A stretch of DNA of 64,000 nucleotides from Ananas comosus (lineage: Eukaryota; Streptophyta; Magnoliopsida; Poales; Bromeliaceae): positions 1,746,432 to 1,810,431 of the forward strand of contig NC_033627.1 in the NCBI RefSeq assembly GCF_001540865.1, read 5' to 3'. This document shows positions 36,660 to 49,639 of this stretch, piece by piece. A program made the position numbers and the translations under genes. Under the pieces are notes generated by a model. The model was given only the letters and a program-made list of their open reading frames with translations. It did not search any database and was not told the origin of the DNA. Each line of letters opens with the position of its first letter. The stretch's first letter is position 1.

Positions 36660-37199
36660 GCGGAAGACGAATCAGCGCATGTTAGCCGCGATACTTGGGC
36701 GCACGATAGCACCACGTCGTGACCACTGACACCCTTCCCGATTAATCGCCGATTCGGCGTATGGCGAATTTTATGGACGAGAATGCCCTTGTACTCCAGA
36801 TCAATAATGAAATGAATCCTAGCCGTCGATAAGTAGCTTACAGCTCGACCCGAGGGAAATATGGTCCCTGGAAAGTGGTACGAAGAGTCCTTTGGTTGGT
36901 AACTAACTCGTGCCGGAGATCACAGTGACAGCTATAGAATTGGGTGCACCAGGTGCATCCCCATAGAAAGAACTCTCCACTGTTCATCATCCCCTTTCAT
37001 CTAACACTTTTTGCCGAGCAAAATTTGACGTATGTAAAAATCTACTTCGCTGCGTTTCACCGAATAACTAAACTTTGGGCCAGGTGTAATGTGCTTTATC
37101 TGAAACCTGTAATACCAAATAAAACATCAATCTAGCTAGCAATCTATTACTATCAGATCGATCTTCAAGTAATATATAGTGCGTGCGCTTGTTTAATAC

Positions 37200-37560
37200 C
37201 AATTGCTCATGTACAAAGTAGGATGTAGGGCCGATAAATGCGCATTATGCCGGTGCACGCGGAGTGGGTTCAGGCTTTTCGATTTGTTCCCTCGTGCGAC
37301 CGCGGGGGGCACAAGGGGCGCACGTGTGGCGAGCCGGGGGATCGGGTCACCACCCACCGACGCGGTGCGAGCGCGCGGGGTCTAGCGAGCAATAATAAAG
37401 CGGGGGAGTCGGAGATCGCACGGTGGAGATTTGGGAATCAGCGATGTGTCGGGGAAGCGCGCGACAAATGACTGAGCTCGGAGAACGGCCACACCGATTT
37501 CGACTCCCCTCCAGATGCCGCCACGTAGCCACGTCTCTGTGTCGGAGAGGCCAAGCCAAA
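37200..37560. other. GC-rich patch, no recognised gene
   Basis: GC-rich sequence with overlapping short frames on both strands and no recognisable protein. It could be a relict gene end or promoter fragment. Confidence 0.35.
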
Positions 37561-37689
37561 AATTTGATCAATAAAAAGTTTAAAATAAAGCTCGGAGATA
37601 AAGTTACTGCAGAGTAAAATGCAAGAAAATAAATTAAAAAAAAAATCTCTCTTCTCTTTACTTTGGTAAAACGGGAAAAAAAAAATGAT

Positions 37690-38123
37690 ATATCTAATGG
37701 ATTAATTTTATATAAATCCTTATAAATATAAAAAATTACAAATATATTTTTATAAAGTTAATTTTTATACGTTGTTCTTATAAAAGTGCTGATATTTTTA
37801 AATATATCCCTACCGTTAGGATCCGTTAAAAAAAATTAGTTAATCATAAGTAAAATATTTAATCCAAGTTAGTTAATAAGTTAAATTAATTTTTTCGTCC
37901 CTCTTTAATTAATAGTTTGAACTTTTTGAGGGACATATTTGTGATAACAAAAATGTTATTTCACTTATAAAATAAACAGTATTTTAACCGTAACAAATTA
38001 GAGGAATATATTTGAAAATATTAGGAGTTTTGCAAAAGCAACATACGACAATTATATTTGTAGGAATGTATTTATAATTTACTATATTTATAGGGGTCTA
38101 TATGAAATTAACCCATATCTAAT
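37690..38123. mobile_element. Mutator-like MITE with perfect 9-bp target-site duplication
   Basis: Element 37699-38114 (416 bp) is flanked by ATATCTAAT at 37690-37698 and 38115-38123. The inverted ends GGATTAATTTTATATAAATC and (reversed) GGGTTAATTTCATATAGACC continue as diverged long TIRs for well over 100 bp, including CCGTTA and TTTAAATATAT words. A 9-bp duplication plus long TIRs is the Mutator superfamily hallmark. No transposase is encoded. Confidence 0.88.
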
Positions 38124-41100
38124 ATGCTCTTAAAGACTAAGAAGTATTTAATGTATTTCTAACGGGCTAAAATGCTCTTTAAAATTTTAAACAAGTCTTT
38201 TGAAACATTCCAGAACTCTTATAAGAGTATGCTAATGGGATTCAATTTTAGAAAAATATTTCCCGCATAGAAAAGTATAATTAAAATTTTGAATAGTAGT
38301 AAAAATTAAATAAGCAAGAGCTCGAAAGTAAAATACATCCTAAGTTTTCGCTTAAATACGCTTTAAGATTAATGAGAAGTAAAAATTTAAAGATACACAA
38401 GAGTACTATATAGACCTGAAAAAAAATGTATCTGACAAAAATATTAGCTTCTCTTTCTACAAATAATTTTTAAGAAAAGGAATAATTAATTAATCTACAT
38501 ATATAATAAAGGAGCTCTTAAAATAATAATAATGAGATTATTTGATCAGCTTAATTGGTATACTCTGATGAAACCTACACGGTGCACCAAACAATCTCTT
38601 ATGCCCGTACGTGATGCACATGCGTGTCATACATGGTCTCGTAGTAACACATGTTAAACAAGGGCGAATAATTTGTACAATATTAAAAAAAAAGAAGATA
38701 TTTTAGAAATATCAATCCAAATTTGATAAAAACTCTCCATAAAAGGAAAATAAGGGGGAATAAATTAACAAAAATTTGGTTTATATATATATATGTTTCT
38801 TTGCAGGTATATATTATAGTGTTTTTTTTTTCCGCCTAAGAAAATACATTATTTAGTAACCCTATGAACCACTCTATCTTTCATAATTTTAATTGTTCAT
38901 TCAATTTAAATTCTATTAATATCATAAGTGTTTCGGTCGAACTTTAGGAATCCTATTATTAGTGATCAATAGATAATGAGGCTAGCTGTTAATTAAAAAA
39001 ATAATTAAAATAGAATTGATTGAAAATGACTCAAATTCAAAAAGGTGTGAATAAAAAAAGTTTAAGTTTCTATGCCTATTTCAAAATGGCTTAAACTATA
39101 CAATTGCACCAAATTTTTTTGGTCCCTTTTTATTTAAATACTCCTTCGATTATTTCATAATAATTTGAAATTTGCCAATTACTAATTAATGTAGATGTTT
39201 TTTCCCCCTATCGTCTTAATTACTATGCATTAAAGTGCCCTTTGGCACCATTAGAGTACGTCTTGTCGGTTTCGATCAGCATTAATCATGTGATTAGTTG
39301 TTAATTTTATGATAATTAATTAATTAAATTTAAGGAAGGCTCGTATTGTTGCGTACATGTTTACATGTGTTGGCGTGCTGAAGGGTTGGTGCCATACAAA
39401 GCATGATTAGAGAAAATAAAAAAAGAGTAAAAAAATTAATGTATGGAGACCCACTCAAACTATATATGTGTGCCTTTTTAAAACAAATCACTCAAATTTA
39501 ATTTTTGATTCGACTTATTTTAGTTAGTTAGGTAAAATAATCTTATTAATTAATTCTAATAATATATTCTATCAGTTATTACCAATTATCTTTTTTTTTC
39601 AAACTAATTAAATGTGATAAAACTTTAGGTTTAATAATTTCCAAATTATTAAACCTAAAGTAAAATAATTATATATTTTTAAAGATAACCATCCGAGTGC
39701 TTTGCCTAATCAAACGCCCCTATCAACTTTAATTATTTTTCCCACCCTTATTAGCGTTTGAAACCTCTTTTGGCAATACATGAGAGCATGAGTTCATTAT
39801 TTTATTTTATTCCACATGATGATTTTAATGATATATGATTGGAATTGGAACACCCACCTTGCCATGGTGGCACGTGGCAAATTTGAACACGACTAATGCT
39901 TTGGTCCAATTAATCCCAATCTTATTTTATGATCCACCTTTTTTTCTAAAAAAACAAAAGAGTGTGATTGGATTATTTAAATTTTGTTTTATGGGTTAGG
40001 TTCTCATGATGTTCCCACTAATTATAGGATGAATGTTGTCTAAGTGTGTCTCCTACAATCAATTAAAGTGGGGTGGGGTTTTTTATTTTTATTTTTATAA
40101 CTCTTCTACGCTAAGGAGAGCACCCATTGATGGCTCCATAGTACAATATTTTCTTTGGGCTAATGATCTCATTTAATTTAAAATTTGACTTTTGTGTATC
40201 CTTAATTACTTTTTCTTATAGTGCTGTGTAAGCCTGTTTGAAAGCTACTTATGACATTTTGATCTTTTTGACTTTCCAAATCACAGAATCTCAAGGTTCT
40301 TCCAACTTAATTAATTTCCTATGATGCNCCCCCCCCCCCCCCCAAGAAAAAAAAAATTTGCTGCTACAAGCAACTCGGAAGAACCTTCAAAAAGCTGCTA
40401 CTGATGCGTCTCGCGTCCTACACAATATAAATTTTTTGACTTTCTATAAGAATTTATACGTTCAGTCGCTGATATAAATAACGATTGCATATCAATTTGG
40501 CTTCTGATAGATGCTAAGATAACACGTATGGCAAAGCAACACGATATTGACCCTACTCTACAGTTTTAGATTAAATGAAAATAGAGGACGTGGGCATTTT
40601 GCAATGTAATTAAGTTGCATTAGAAAAGAGTTATTAATTAGTGCTCATCCGTATTAATTCTTTTTTAGTTCTCCTCACCCTACAAGTAGAACATTATGAC
40701 ACTTGAACATCCAAATCCTGCGACATTAGCGAGTAAACAATTCGATATTCATATGGAAGTATCGTAGAGAAGCAATTTTTTAAGTAGAAGTGTCCAGCAT
40801 CTCTTGTTTAATTATCACGTGTACCATTATTCATCAAAATTGCAATACGTACGTATGTATTAGACTTAGATACTGGATATATCTACAAAAACAAGCTAGC
40901 CAAACATTGGACTCCACTTTTCTACAATTTGAATTATGCCGCAAATTATTTATCGAGTATAACCATTTCGTGACAAATCAAACTTTTGATTAATTTGGCT
41001 TTGGATAAGTACATACGTAACTCTTCCCACTCATAAAAGCAACATGATGATGTACACTTTGTAGTTTTATATGGATAATGAAAAAGTTATATATATGTGG

Positions 41101-41458
41101 GTACCTTCCATTATATACACTACATTAAAGGGGAGTAGTGTTGGAGTGGTCCAATTCATAAGTACTAGATCTCCACCTACAACTAGAATGATGTTCTGCG
41201 ACACAGATTAGTAAACAAATGAATTACACGACAAAATATGTTATAGATGTGAATTTAATGTAGAAAAGGTTCATGTTTAATTTGTAGCTAAATTTTATGC
41301 ATGGAGTCGCCAACATAAATCTTTTGTGTCTTAAGACAATGTGGAAAATAAAAAAAGTAGTACCAGGCATGCATCTTATGATCACAAATATAAATATATT
41401 TATAGTTAATTTGTTACGAAGATTATCAATTCTACTACTGTTACCTACTCTTTTTCTT

Positions 41459-41459
<1 letters not shown>

Positions 41460-41530
<71 letters not shown>
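41460..41530. repeat. TA microsatellite
   Basis: About 35 TA units with one G interruption near the end. Confidence 0.95.
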
Positions 41531-42700
41531 GACACACAAGATACGTAAAAATTTCTAGCTTTATTTAACATGCTATTATTGTATGATTAACTTGTGATAC
41601 ATTCGTCGTGTTAGAATTATTCGATACATATTTGTAAAAAAATTGCTTCTCAGTGTGGATCTCTCAAAATGCTATCTTTATGAACTGTTAACATGCATGC
41701 TGGCACACATGGCGCAGAGGATTAATTATTTATACACGAAATTTAAAGTGTAATATATTATTGCCGCACATGAATAACATTTAGGAACCAATTGTGGATG
41801 ACTCAAAAGCATTTCTTTTTGTGGAAATCCAAGTTTAATTTTATGTGCAGTAACAATCAGTAAAGTTCTGACCCTTCAATTTAAATCCAAGTTAATGGGT
41901 TCATAACAGTCCTGATCATAATAATTTTAAACTTAAATTAACAAAGTTTGATCAAATTGCAATGTTCCAGGATTAAATTTAATCGCCCTACCGACACATT
42001 TTCGAAGTACGTTCATCAAATAATGCATGGTTCACCTTGGCTCTGTACAGTTAACGTGTCACCTCAATTTGAAGGACAACTTTAACTCCCCACACACCTT
42101 TTATGTTCCCACTCAATCAAGTCCTTGTGTAGCATTATTTTACTAATAAAGTTGATGCATTTTGCTCCAATTTGTTAGGGATATCAATTATATATGATCA
42201 GAACAAAAAGAGAAACCATGTAATTTTTAAAATTTATGAAGTTAAATGTAATTTCTAATATGATAGTTAATGACCGTGTTACCAATGGAAATATAAACAT
42301 ATTCAGAGATGCTTTTGTGGCTGTTTTTGATCGTATTGTCTCTATCTCCGATGTCGTTTTCGTGCATTAATCGAAACCCTTGAAAAATTGAAGGACATTC
42401 TTTAACTCCCTACATACCTTTCTGTTCCACCCCAGGCCTCGTAGCATTTAGTTATCAAGCTGCAACATGCCTTCAATTTGTATACCAATAACATATGGTA
42501 AAAATTGCGCACATATTCCTGCAAGATAGAAAAGATCGTGAATTACCAACTTTTAGCAAATTCCATCCTCATTGTCAACTAACAGTAAAACATTTTCAGA
42601 ACATCAGAGTTTAATATACGAGTATTAGAACTTAATTTCCCATAATAAATCTGTAATTTTCGAACTTCGCAGGATATTTGCCCCCAATAGTATTTATACA

Positions 42701-42703
<3 letters not shown>

Positions 42704-42732
<29 letters not shown>
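42704..42732. repeat. CT microsatellite
   Basis: About 14 CT units. Confidence 0.95.
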
Positions 42733-42735
<3 letters not shown>

Positions 42736-45700
42736 TTTTGGGGACCAAGTAATTAAAACTGCTAGAGTGAAGAACATAGAGTTTTATGGTCATCTGAACA
42801 ATGGCTTAAATGAAATCCTGTAACACTTCATGAGCTACAAATGTACCTAGCTGTCTCATTACTTACTAGTAATTAACTAGCCATTATTATATACATGCAT
42901 ATGCATGGGCACATATAGCTATAGCCTAACAACTAATTAAGAGCATGGTGTGGAACTTCATTCTCGTGATCATTGGTAGGTTGCCTTGTCAAATCATTTG
43001 GAAACCACCTTTTAATTAGATGAGAAGTGTTTGGGTACCCCCTAAAAGATCCTCTATGTGCGTACGTGCTATTGATGTATTGCCAAATCAATATGATAGT
43101 TTAGATTGTGTCTACGAATCAAACAGATTTTCGCACAGTGATTCCACTTCAGGTGAAAGGCACGGTAACAAGCTAGTTTCTGAAGACATCATCCTAACTA
43201 AACTTCTCAATTTCTCGTATCGTTATCTGAGATATTAAAATTCTCTCCAATATATTGAGAGGCATGTTAATTTGCTAACATATTTGTAATTTCTAAAACT
43301 AACATTATGAAGAACCATTATATCGGTACTCACCGATGCATAGAGATCTTCATAAATGATTCCGTGCGCCTGTCGATGTCCGTGTCACCGTACATGGGAA
43401 AGGTTTATGGTGGTTACAAATTATTGCAAGTACTATAACTTTTATGTCTTGGACCAAAATTTGGGGTAGGAGAATATGTTGGGCGATTGAAACTTGGCAT
43501 CAAATGCTTTGGGGTTTTTGATATCTATAATTTTACATATACTCGGTTGTTTCTTTGATTTATTGCAACATTGTTTCATATACTATTCATGATATTACCA
43601 ACCTTCTTAAGGAAAATATATACCTTTTAAATCATAAAAAAAGGACTAAAATTCGCATGGCTGCTGTGAAAAGTTGGAAGTTTACGATGGAACGGAGGAC
43701 ATAAAATTTATAGGCAATGCTCGAAGGACGGACGTGATGCATTGGGCATAAATAATAGTTTCTCAACACGCATAGATACACTTTTCTGTGTTTACACACT
43801 AATCTAGCTCTAGCTGAAAAAAAAATCATTAAACATAATAATTAGTTATAAGTTTATATGTTTTCATTCGTGCGCCTTCCTTAAATTTTGTCTCCTTCTT
43901 AAACCTATTTTTATCTGTGTAATATATATGTAGCGAATTATCAAATTATATTGCGCAACTTGTTAATTGAATACACTTTATGTAGTAACATCATAGTGTC
44001 GTTTCATACAAGAGTTGCATGGAATTATTAACTAGCCTAGCTATTATATATGGCCCTGTATCCAAACTTATCATTATCAATAATTAATGCCATCCTCTTA
44101 GATGTCCATCACTGTTTCAGGATATTTCCTTGATTAATTCTCTTTTACAAGCCACTACTGGTATTTGTGGACTCAATGCAAAAGCTTTGTGGTGCAACAA
44201 GAGCCAATCATACACTCAAACTTTTTTGAGTTCAAGTAAGGAACTAATTAAGGACATGTATGGTCACAATTAAGTTGGGAACAAAGAGAATAAGCTTAAT
44301 TTGTACTCAATCCTTTTTTCTTTCTTTCTTGTTATGATGGAGAATATATGGCCTAGCATTATGTGGCTTACTGGTGTATATAACCTACATCTTTCTACAA
44401 GCAATGAGTAATGCTTTAGGTACCTCATATACTCTTAAATTAAACCTTAAATTTGATCAGATACAATATTAGAATAATGTTGGAGGCGAGTAAGATATAT
44501 ATCAGCGATTAGAATGCATTGAGGGTCACGATGTGTGGGAGTGACTAACACGAACCAGTAGTGATCGTTATGCTCTAGTCTCTTAATCAGACGTCGATAA
44601 TCACCCTGTCGCAATTATTGACTCAAAATATTCGTATTGGGGTCCCGAATTTTTATAATTTGATCGTTATTCATTTCTATCTAATGTGAGACTATCCTTG
44701 GAAGCTCCTACAATCCTCGACGTATTTGGTCACAAAACATTTCACTTTTTCGACGTTACTCTCTTGTTTTTACTCGTTGGGAGCGTCGTAACGGATTGGA
44801 GTGATTCTAAACCAATCAGCTGTTGTCTTTCCTGTAGCGGCGTGTCCCATCACCAATCTGCTCGGTGAGCTTTTATTTGGGCCCAGCGTCTTAAACGAGG
44901 TTGAGCCATGCAATTCAAGGAACCAACAAGGGACGTACCCTGGATGCACGGGGAACTTAGATATTTGTTAGGAGAAACATCTACATCAAATAATGTTAAG
45001 TGATCTTTGGAACTTTCCCATGGAGTTAAGTTGAGGAGACTTAAAATGGGGAGAAAGAGAAAATAATAAAAGGAGCCAGCTGGGGCAAAGGGTTCCACAA
45101 ATTATTATCATTATCATTTGATCATTTGATTTGAATTACAGTACAACAAATAATTGGAAATGCGCGACGTTGGACTCGAAATTAAATTGATGCTCTTTTT
45201 GCATTGTGGATCGACATGCATTTGTCGTCGAGCACTTTGTAGATTTGATAGGTGAAAGAGTTCTCATGGAAATGGCTCACATAGTCAGAAGCTTTAAACG
45301 ACGTTACAAAGTTTGTATTTATTTGTAAGTTGAATATTATTTCTAGGAAATGTTAACTCTAACCAAAATAAGAGTTCGAGCCTTTTAACTGTTTCGGAAT
45401 AATAGATAGTTTCACTACGACTCAACTGGGTTCTTTGATTCGTGCTGTTGCCTAAGATTTAAAGCACATATATACTTGCATTTATGCAGAGATTACTAAT
45501 CTATATGCAAACTGGTTCTTTCGCTGGGCTTGAATTAATAGAGTTGCGTATCTTACCATATGGCACAAAGTGAATTATTCATAATTTTATTCTAACTAAT
45601 TTAATATAGGGACTGAGGATTTAAATTTTTAACTATTTATGATTATCTGGAATAGTAAAAAATGGTAACTAAACTCTATAATCAAAAAAAGAGAAAAGGT

Positions 45701-46669
45701 ACCAAATTTAGTACGACTTCTATCAGATCAACATTTATGATTCTTGTTTTTTATTGAATAGACAACATATATGCGCAGAAATAATTCATTAGTAATAAAT
45801 TGCCACCCTTGTTTGATTATCCACCGACGTTCCGAGAAATTACATTGAAGGTTTGAGAGGACAAAAGCAGTGCCCGTATAATCGAGGGAAAGAAAATTCC
45901 AACAGGATAAAGCACAAAATACATGCATAGAGGTCACACTAAAAAATAAGATAAAAAAAAAGAGAACTCCAAAAAAGTAGTACAAATTAAACTACAAAAA
46001 GAGAAACTTGTAATGGAATTGGGACTGTGTAGGTTACAGATATAAATGGATGAACAAATTATGTTTTTGTTTGGTTTTTGATATCGAATATGAAGTTTCA
46101 TATATTGATTGGAAATAATATATAGGGGACACTTTGATTCACGCTATATGACATTTCTAGCTATTTAAACATAGCCATAAATCTAATTTTTATAAATTAG
46201 ATTACTACTAATATTGTATTAATGTGTTTGATTTAGTGTAGCAATATAATATCGAACATGCATATATATAAGATTACTGTATTTGATTTGTCTTTCAGTA
46301 ATTTTGTGTTTGGAAGAGAAAGAAAGATAGAGTATTGATTCAAAACCTTAGAACAGAAAGATAGATAGGAGGATAGAACCCTTTATGATTGAAACGAAGA
46401 GGTGAGAAGAGATTTATGAAGTGTAAAAGAGTAATTTGGTAATTTTTCATAAGATATAGGATTACTCTATACCGGTTACGCAAGATACCCACCTCTTCTA
46501 TAATAGCTAATAATTTTGTATTATTGACTGAATTACATATGGAATAAACCAAACACAGTAAAACAAAAAATCAAATACAGTAATCTAAAAAGATTTATGT
46601 AAGATTTTTATTAATCGCAGTTAGATAGCGCGAGCCTAACACACCGGTAGTAAAATATACTGCACCTAT

Positions 46670-46930
46670 AATTTGAGCTGGGCCATGACATGCATTGGCC
46701 TAATCAAGGCCCAAAGTTACGGGTCTTTAATTTTAATTACATTTGGCACGATTTGGATCAGTCCAACGGCCCAACGGGTTTGGCCCAAATTATCCGCATC
46801 CGAATGCCTAAATATTAATGAGCCATCTATAACCTCTATTAATCCCCGTTTTTCTTTGCCACGTGTCATGTTTACCTTAATCCTGACTAATTTAATCCCA
46901 CGTCACCACGCCACGTCAGATCCCATTAGT
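46670..46930 (+). promoter_or_regulatory. Promoter-like block with site II and ACGT-core motifs
   Basis: Repeated GGCCCA/TGGGCC words (46680-46790) are followed by CCACGTGTCA (G-box/ABRE core, 46860) and the pair CCACGTCACC and CCACGTCAGA (46900-46922). The density of ACGT cores and site II motifs suggests a genuine plant promoter reading towards 47.2 kb. Confidence 0.5.
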
Positions 46931-46944
46931 TACTTTGCTTCCGC

Positions 46945-47105
46945 CTCTTCAATCCTTCCCCCACTCACGCTGCTTCGATCCCTGCCCCGCCTCTTCAATC
47001 CCTCCCCCTCCCACCGCTTCGATCCCTCCCGCCGCTTAGATCCCTCCCCAGCCTCTTCGATCCCTTCCCCGCCTCTTCGATCCCTCTCTACGCTTCCTCA
47101 TCTCC
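46945..47105. repeat. Pyrimidine-rich minisatellite (CTTCGATCCCT units)
   Basis: About seven imperfect units of roughly 18-25 bp built on CGCCTCTTCGATCCCTCCC, lying where the 5'UTR of the gene at 47.2 kb would be. Confidence 0.7.
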
Positions 47106-47229
47106 CTCCTCAAAACCCTAATAACCAGATAGAAAAAAGATAGCAAGGGGTGGAGATGCTTTTCTCAACAGGGCCATGGCGACGGCGCCGTCGCCTCCCG
47201 AACCCTCTCGAAACTAGAAGCTTCCATTG

Positions 47230-48112
47230 ATGTCTGCTTTGTTGGACTCAAAGAAACCCTATAGCACGCTCCACGACAGCGTCACGGCGACTGTGGCGGA
47301 GGCGGTGGTTCTCACCTGCGCAAGGGGTGTCACTGGCGGTCGAGAATTCTTCCTCGGCGAGTCAGCCACCTCCCACCTCTCCGCCGCTCGCGTCAATGTG
47401 AGCACTCCCAAAACCCTACATCTCCCCCTCTATGATCCAACATTAAATTTATGGCATTAAAAGCTTTATTAGATTGGATGAAAATTACTACCACTACATG
47501 CGTGCAATATATTTAGTAGGATATAGCAAGATGTATTGCAACAATAGATACTAAATTTGTTTTGTATCAGTATTTGTTTAATCTGAGATTGGTTTGTTTG
47601 GGTTTAAGAAGAGTTCTACAAGGTCATCATTTGTTCGGAGATCACGGTATCACATTTGTTTACCATGCAAGCCAGCTATTCGATGCATTTTCTCTAAGAG
47701 TTTAAATGGCATTCATAGATTCTGAATCATTATTAATAATATATTTTTTCTTTTTTTAGAGCAGCTCAAAGCTTGATTCTATGATTAGTGAAGAAGTTAA
47801 CAAATATCAAATGCTACTCCAATATAGTAGACAAGCTCTACGGTCAGGCTCTTCCCTTTATGTTTGTATTTTTTCTTTTTTTAATGTTCACTGTGGCTTA
47901 CAGATTGTTTGGTGATACTGCAATGGTTACCTATTGATTTGAATCAAAAATATAGTTTGTGAGGTTGCAGATGATGGTGTCAGCAAAAGCATCTTTCTTG
48001 CATCTTTCATATCCTTTTGATTATAGATGGTTATATTTTATCGACTTAAGCTAATGTTTCTTCTCTGTATTGCAGCTATCAGAGACGCCGATCTCACTTC
48101 CAGGACACATAG
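47230..48112 (+). pseudogene. Unidentified small gene, possibly truncated or decayed
   Basis: Three exon-like blocks can be spliced in phase: 47230-47397 (from MSALLDSKK, ending before GTGAGC), 47760-47842 (SSSKLDSMISEEVNKYQMLL, ending before GTCAGG) and 48076-48112 (YQRRRSHFQDT then a stop). This gives about 95 aa. I recognise no family. In another frame the bases just upstream of 47230 read ASRTLSKLEASIDVCFVGLKETL, which would continue naturally into YSTLHDSVTATVAEAVVL if one frameshift were present, so the locus may be a broken version of a longer protein. The promoter-like block upstream argues it is or was expressed. Both gene and pseudogene readings remain open. Confidence 0.35.
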
Positions 48113-48539
48113 ACATCAGTGGTTAGTAACATATGTTCTGTAGCGAATATTTCAATATTTGTTGCTCCTCTGGTTGCTAATAAGCGCTGCACACTTGCTA
48201 TTGTGAATAACCTGATATTTGTATGCAATTCCATGCTCTAAGTTGCTACGTGCATCTTCATTAGCAATTTTTTTTTGCTAATATAACTTTTGAGTCTTAG
48301 TCTCCTATTTTAAGTTCTAATAGATTTTCCACTTTAATTATCATGCTTCCGATGACTTTAAGATCTATTTTGTGGACACTATTATTCTGACCCTGTTAGG
48401 CAACTTGGCCTATACTTTTTCTTGCTAGGAAGCTACATTACCAGGTAAATACAACAAATTACCAAAAATCAAGCTATTAAATATGAAGTTTTAGGAGCCT
48501 ATAGATCCTCTATAGTAGTCGCAGGTGTTTTTTTTTCTC

Positions 48540-48732
48540 TTTTTTTTTAATAAATAGAACATTCCTAGATATTGCTTTCTTGCCCAGAGGCCCAACCCCA
48601 AGAATTCTTCATAAAATTTACAATTTGTTAGCACCAAAGTTAGGAAGCTGAGCATCCGATAAAAGCACATGCAGGGTTCAAAACCTCGACCTCAACACCT
48701 GCTCTCAGGTGCCAAACCACTGCATTAAACAG
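48540..48732 (-). mobile_element. Candidate tRNA-derived SINE
   Basis: Read on minus from about 48730: an A-box-like TGCAGTGGTTTGG, then a B-box-like GAGGTTTTGAACCC about 40 bp later, then a body (GGGTTGGGCCTCTGGGCAAG) ending in an A-rich stretch (plus-strand T run at 48531-48550). The target duplication could not be identified. Confidence 0.45.
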
Positions 48733-49252
48733 TTGATAATTTTGTTCATGTTATTCATGTTATCATGTTATCAGTAAAATTATTTGAAAATTGGCATAAA
48801 TGTACTATATTTTGTTGGTTTTGAGTAGAAAAGCTGCAGAGAATTTTGCATATACAGTAGAGCATGAACTGTGGAGTGGCAAATTAAGAATAGTGTTACT
48901 ATGGATTTCCGGGCTAAAGCAGCAACAATGGAAAAATAATTTTGTTTCTACATATGCAACAAATTTCTCATTTCTCTCTTTTTTTACTCCTTTTTTTTTC
49001 AAAGAAGGCCTGCGTATTTAAAAATATTCATGGTAGGCCGTCCTGGTAGTGGTGTAGAGACGCCTCTAACTTTAAGATCAGGTATTTTAATTTTTGATTC
49101 GCAAGAAGAAAATTTTTGTTTGTTTTGAATTACTTAACTAAGCTTATTCAGATTGTTGGCAGTATTTGACTATTTCTATTTTGGATGCTCTTTAGCTGAC
49201 TCAATGCTGGTGTTGTTGGCTATTATCAACTCATTAGTTATGAAGCTGATAA

Positions 49253-49638
49253 ATCCACAGTTTTTTTTTTTTTTTGAGAAAAGAGGTAGAGTAGCTACCT
49301 GCTTCATTCATTGAGAAATGAACTAGGCGAAATAGTATGGAAGCTGCTAGGGCTTCCGAGACAAGAGACAAACAGCAAGAAAGAACAGAAATCCAAAAAA
49401 AAAATGGAAAAAAGACGAAAAAGTTCCAAGAAAACTAAAAGAGTTAAGCAAAGAGGATTAAATGTAGTGTTGTGCGTTGGGTGATGCCTCAAGTTCAGTC
49501 CAAAGCTTCGTAAGTAGGACAGCACGCTCTAGCGCACGGGTGGCGTTGGGGCTCTTCGAGAGGAAGATGAGGTTGTTCCTTTCCGTCCAGACAACCCACC
49601 AAGTAGCCGCCAAAGAGGTTAGGGCCTTGGATCCACAG
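49253..49638 (-). mobile_element. 5'-truncated LINE fragment encoding the end of a reverse transcriptase ORF
   Basis: The body 49630-49261 (minus) encodes ALTSLAATWWVVWTERNNLI and on to NAQHYI before a stop. This resembles the C-terminal zinc-binding (zf-RVT) region of plant LINE ORF2 (the WW.VW.ERN.RIF motif). It is followed by a 3'UTR and a poly-A tail (plus-strand T15 from 49261). ATCCACAG is duplicated at 49253-49260 and 49631-49638. The catalytic reverse-transcriptase and endonuclease parts are missing, so it cannot move by itself. Confidence 0.85.
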
Positions 49639-49639
49639 T

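Larger units (their letters stand above)
38124..46660. other. Gene-poor AT-rich intergenic DNA
   Basis: About 8.5 kb with no coding region, tRNA or long repeat that I can support. An N followed by about 15 C (40327-40343) marks an assembly ambiguity. Short frames at 41.3, 43.0, 44.7-45.1 and 46.4 kb have no family resemblance. Confidence 0.55.

Noticed and set aside
44686..45098. Short frames near 44.7-45.1 kb as a gene
   Set aside because: No supporting splice structure, domain or composition; random open frames.
47140..47220. ATG at 47174 (MATAPSPPEPSRN) as the start of the 47.2-kb gene
   Set aside because: The frame stops after 13 codons with no donor to rescue it; the ATG at 47230 gives exons in phase.
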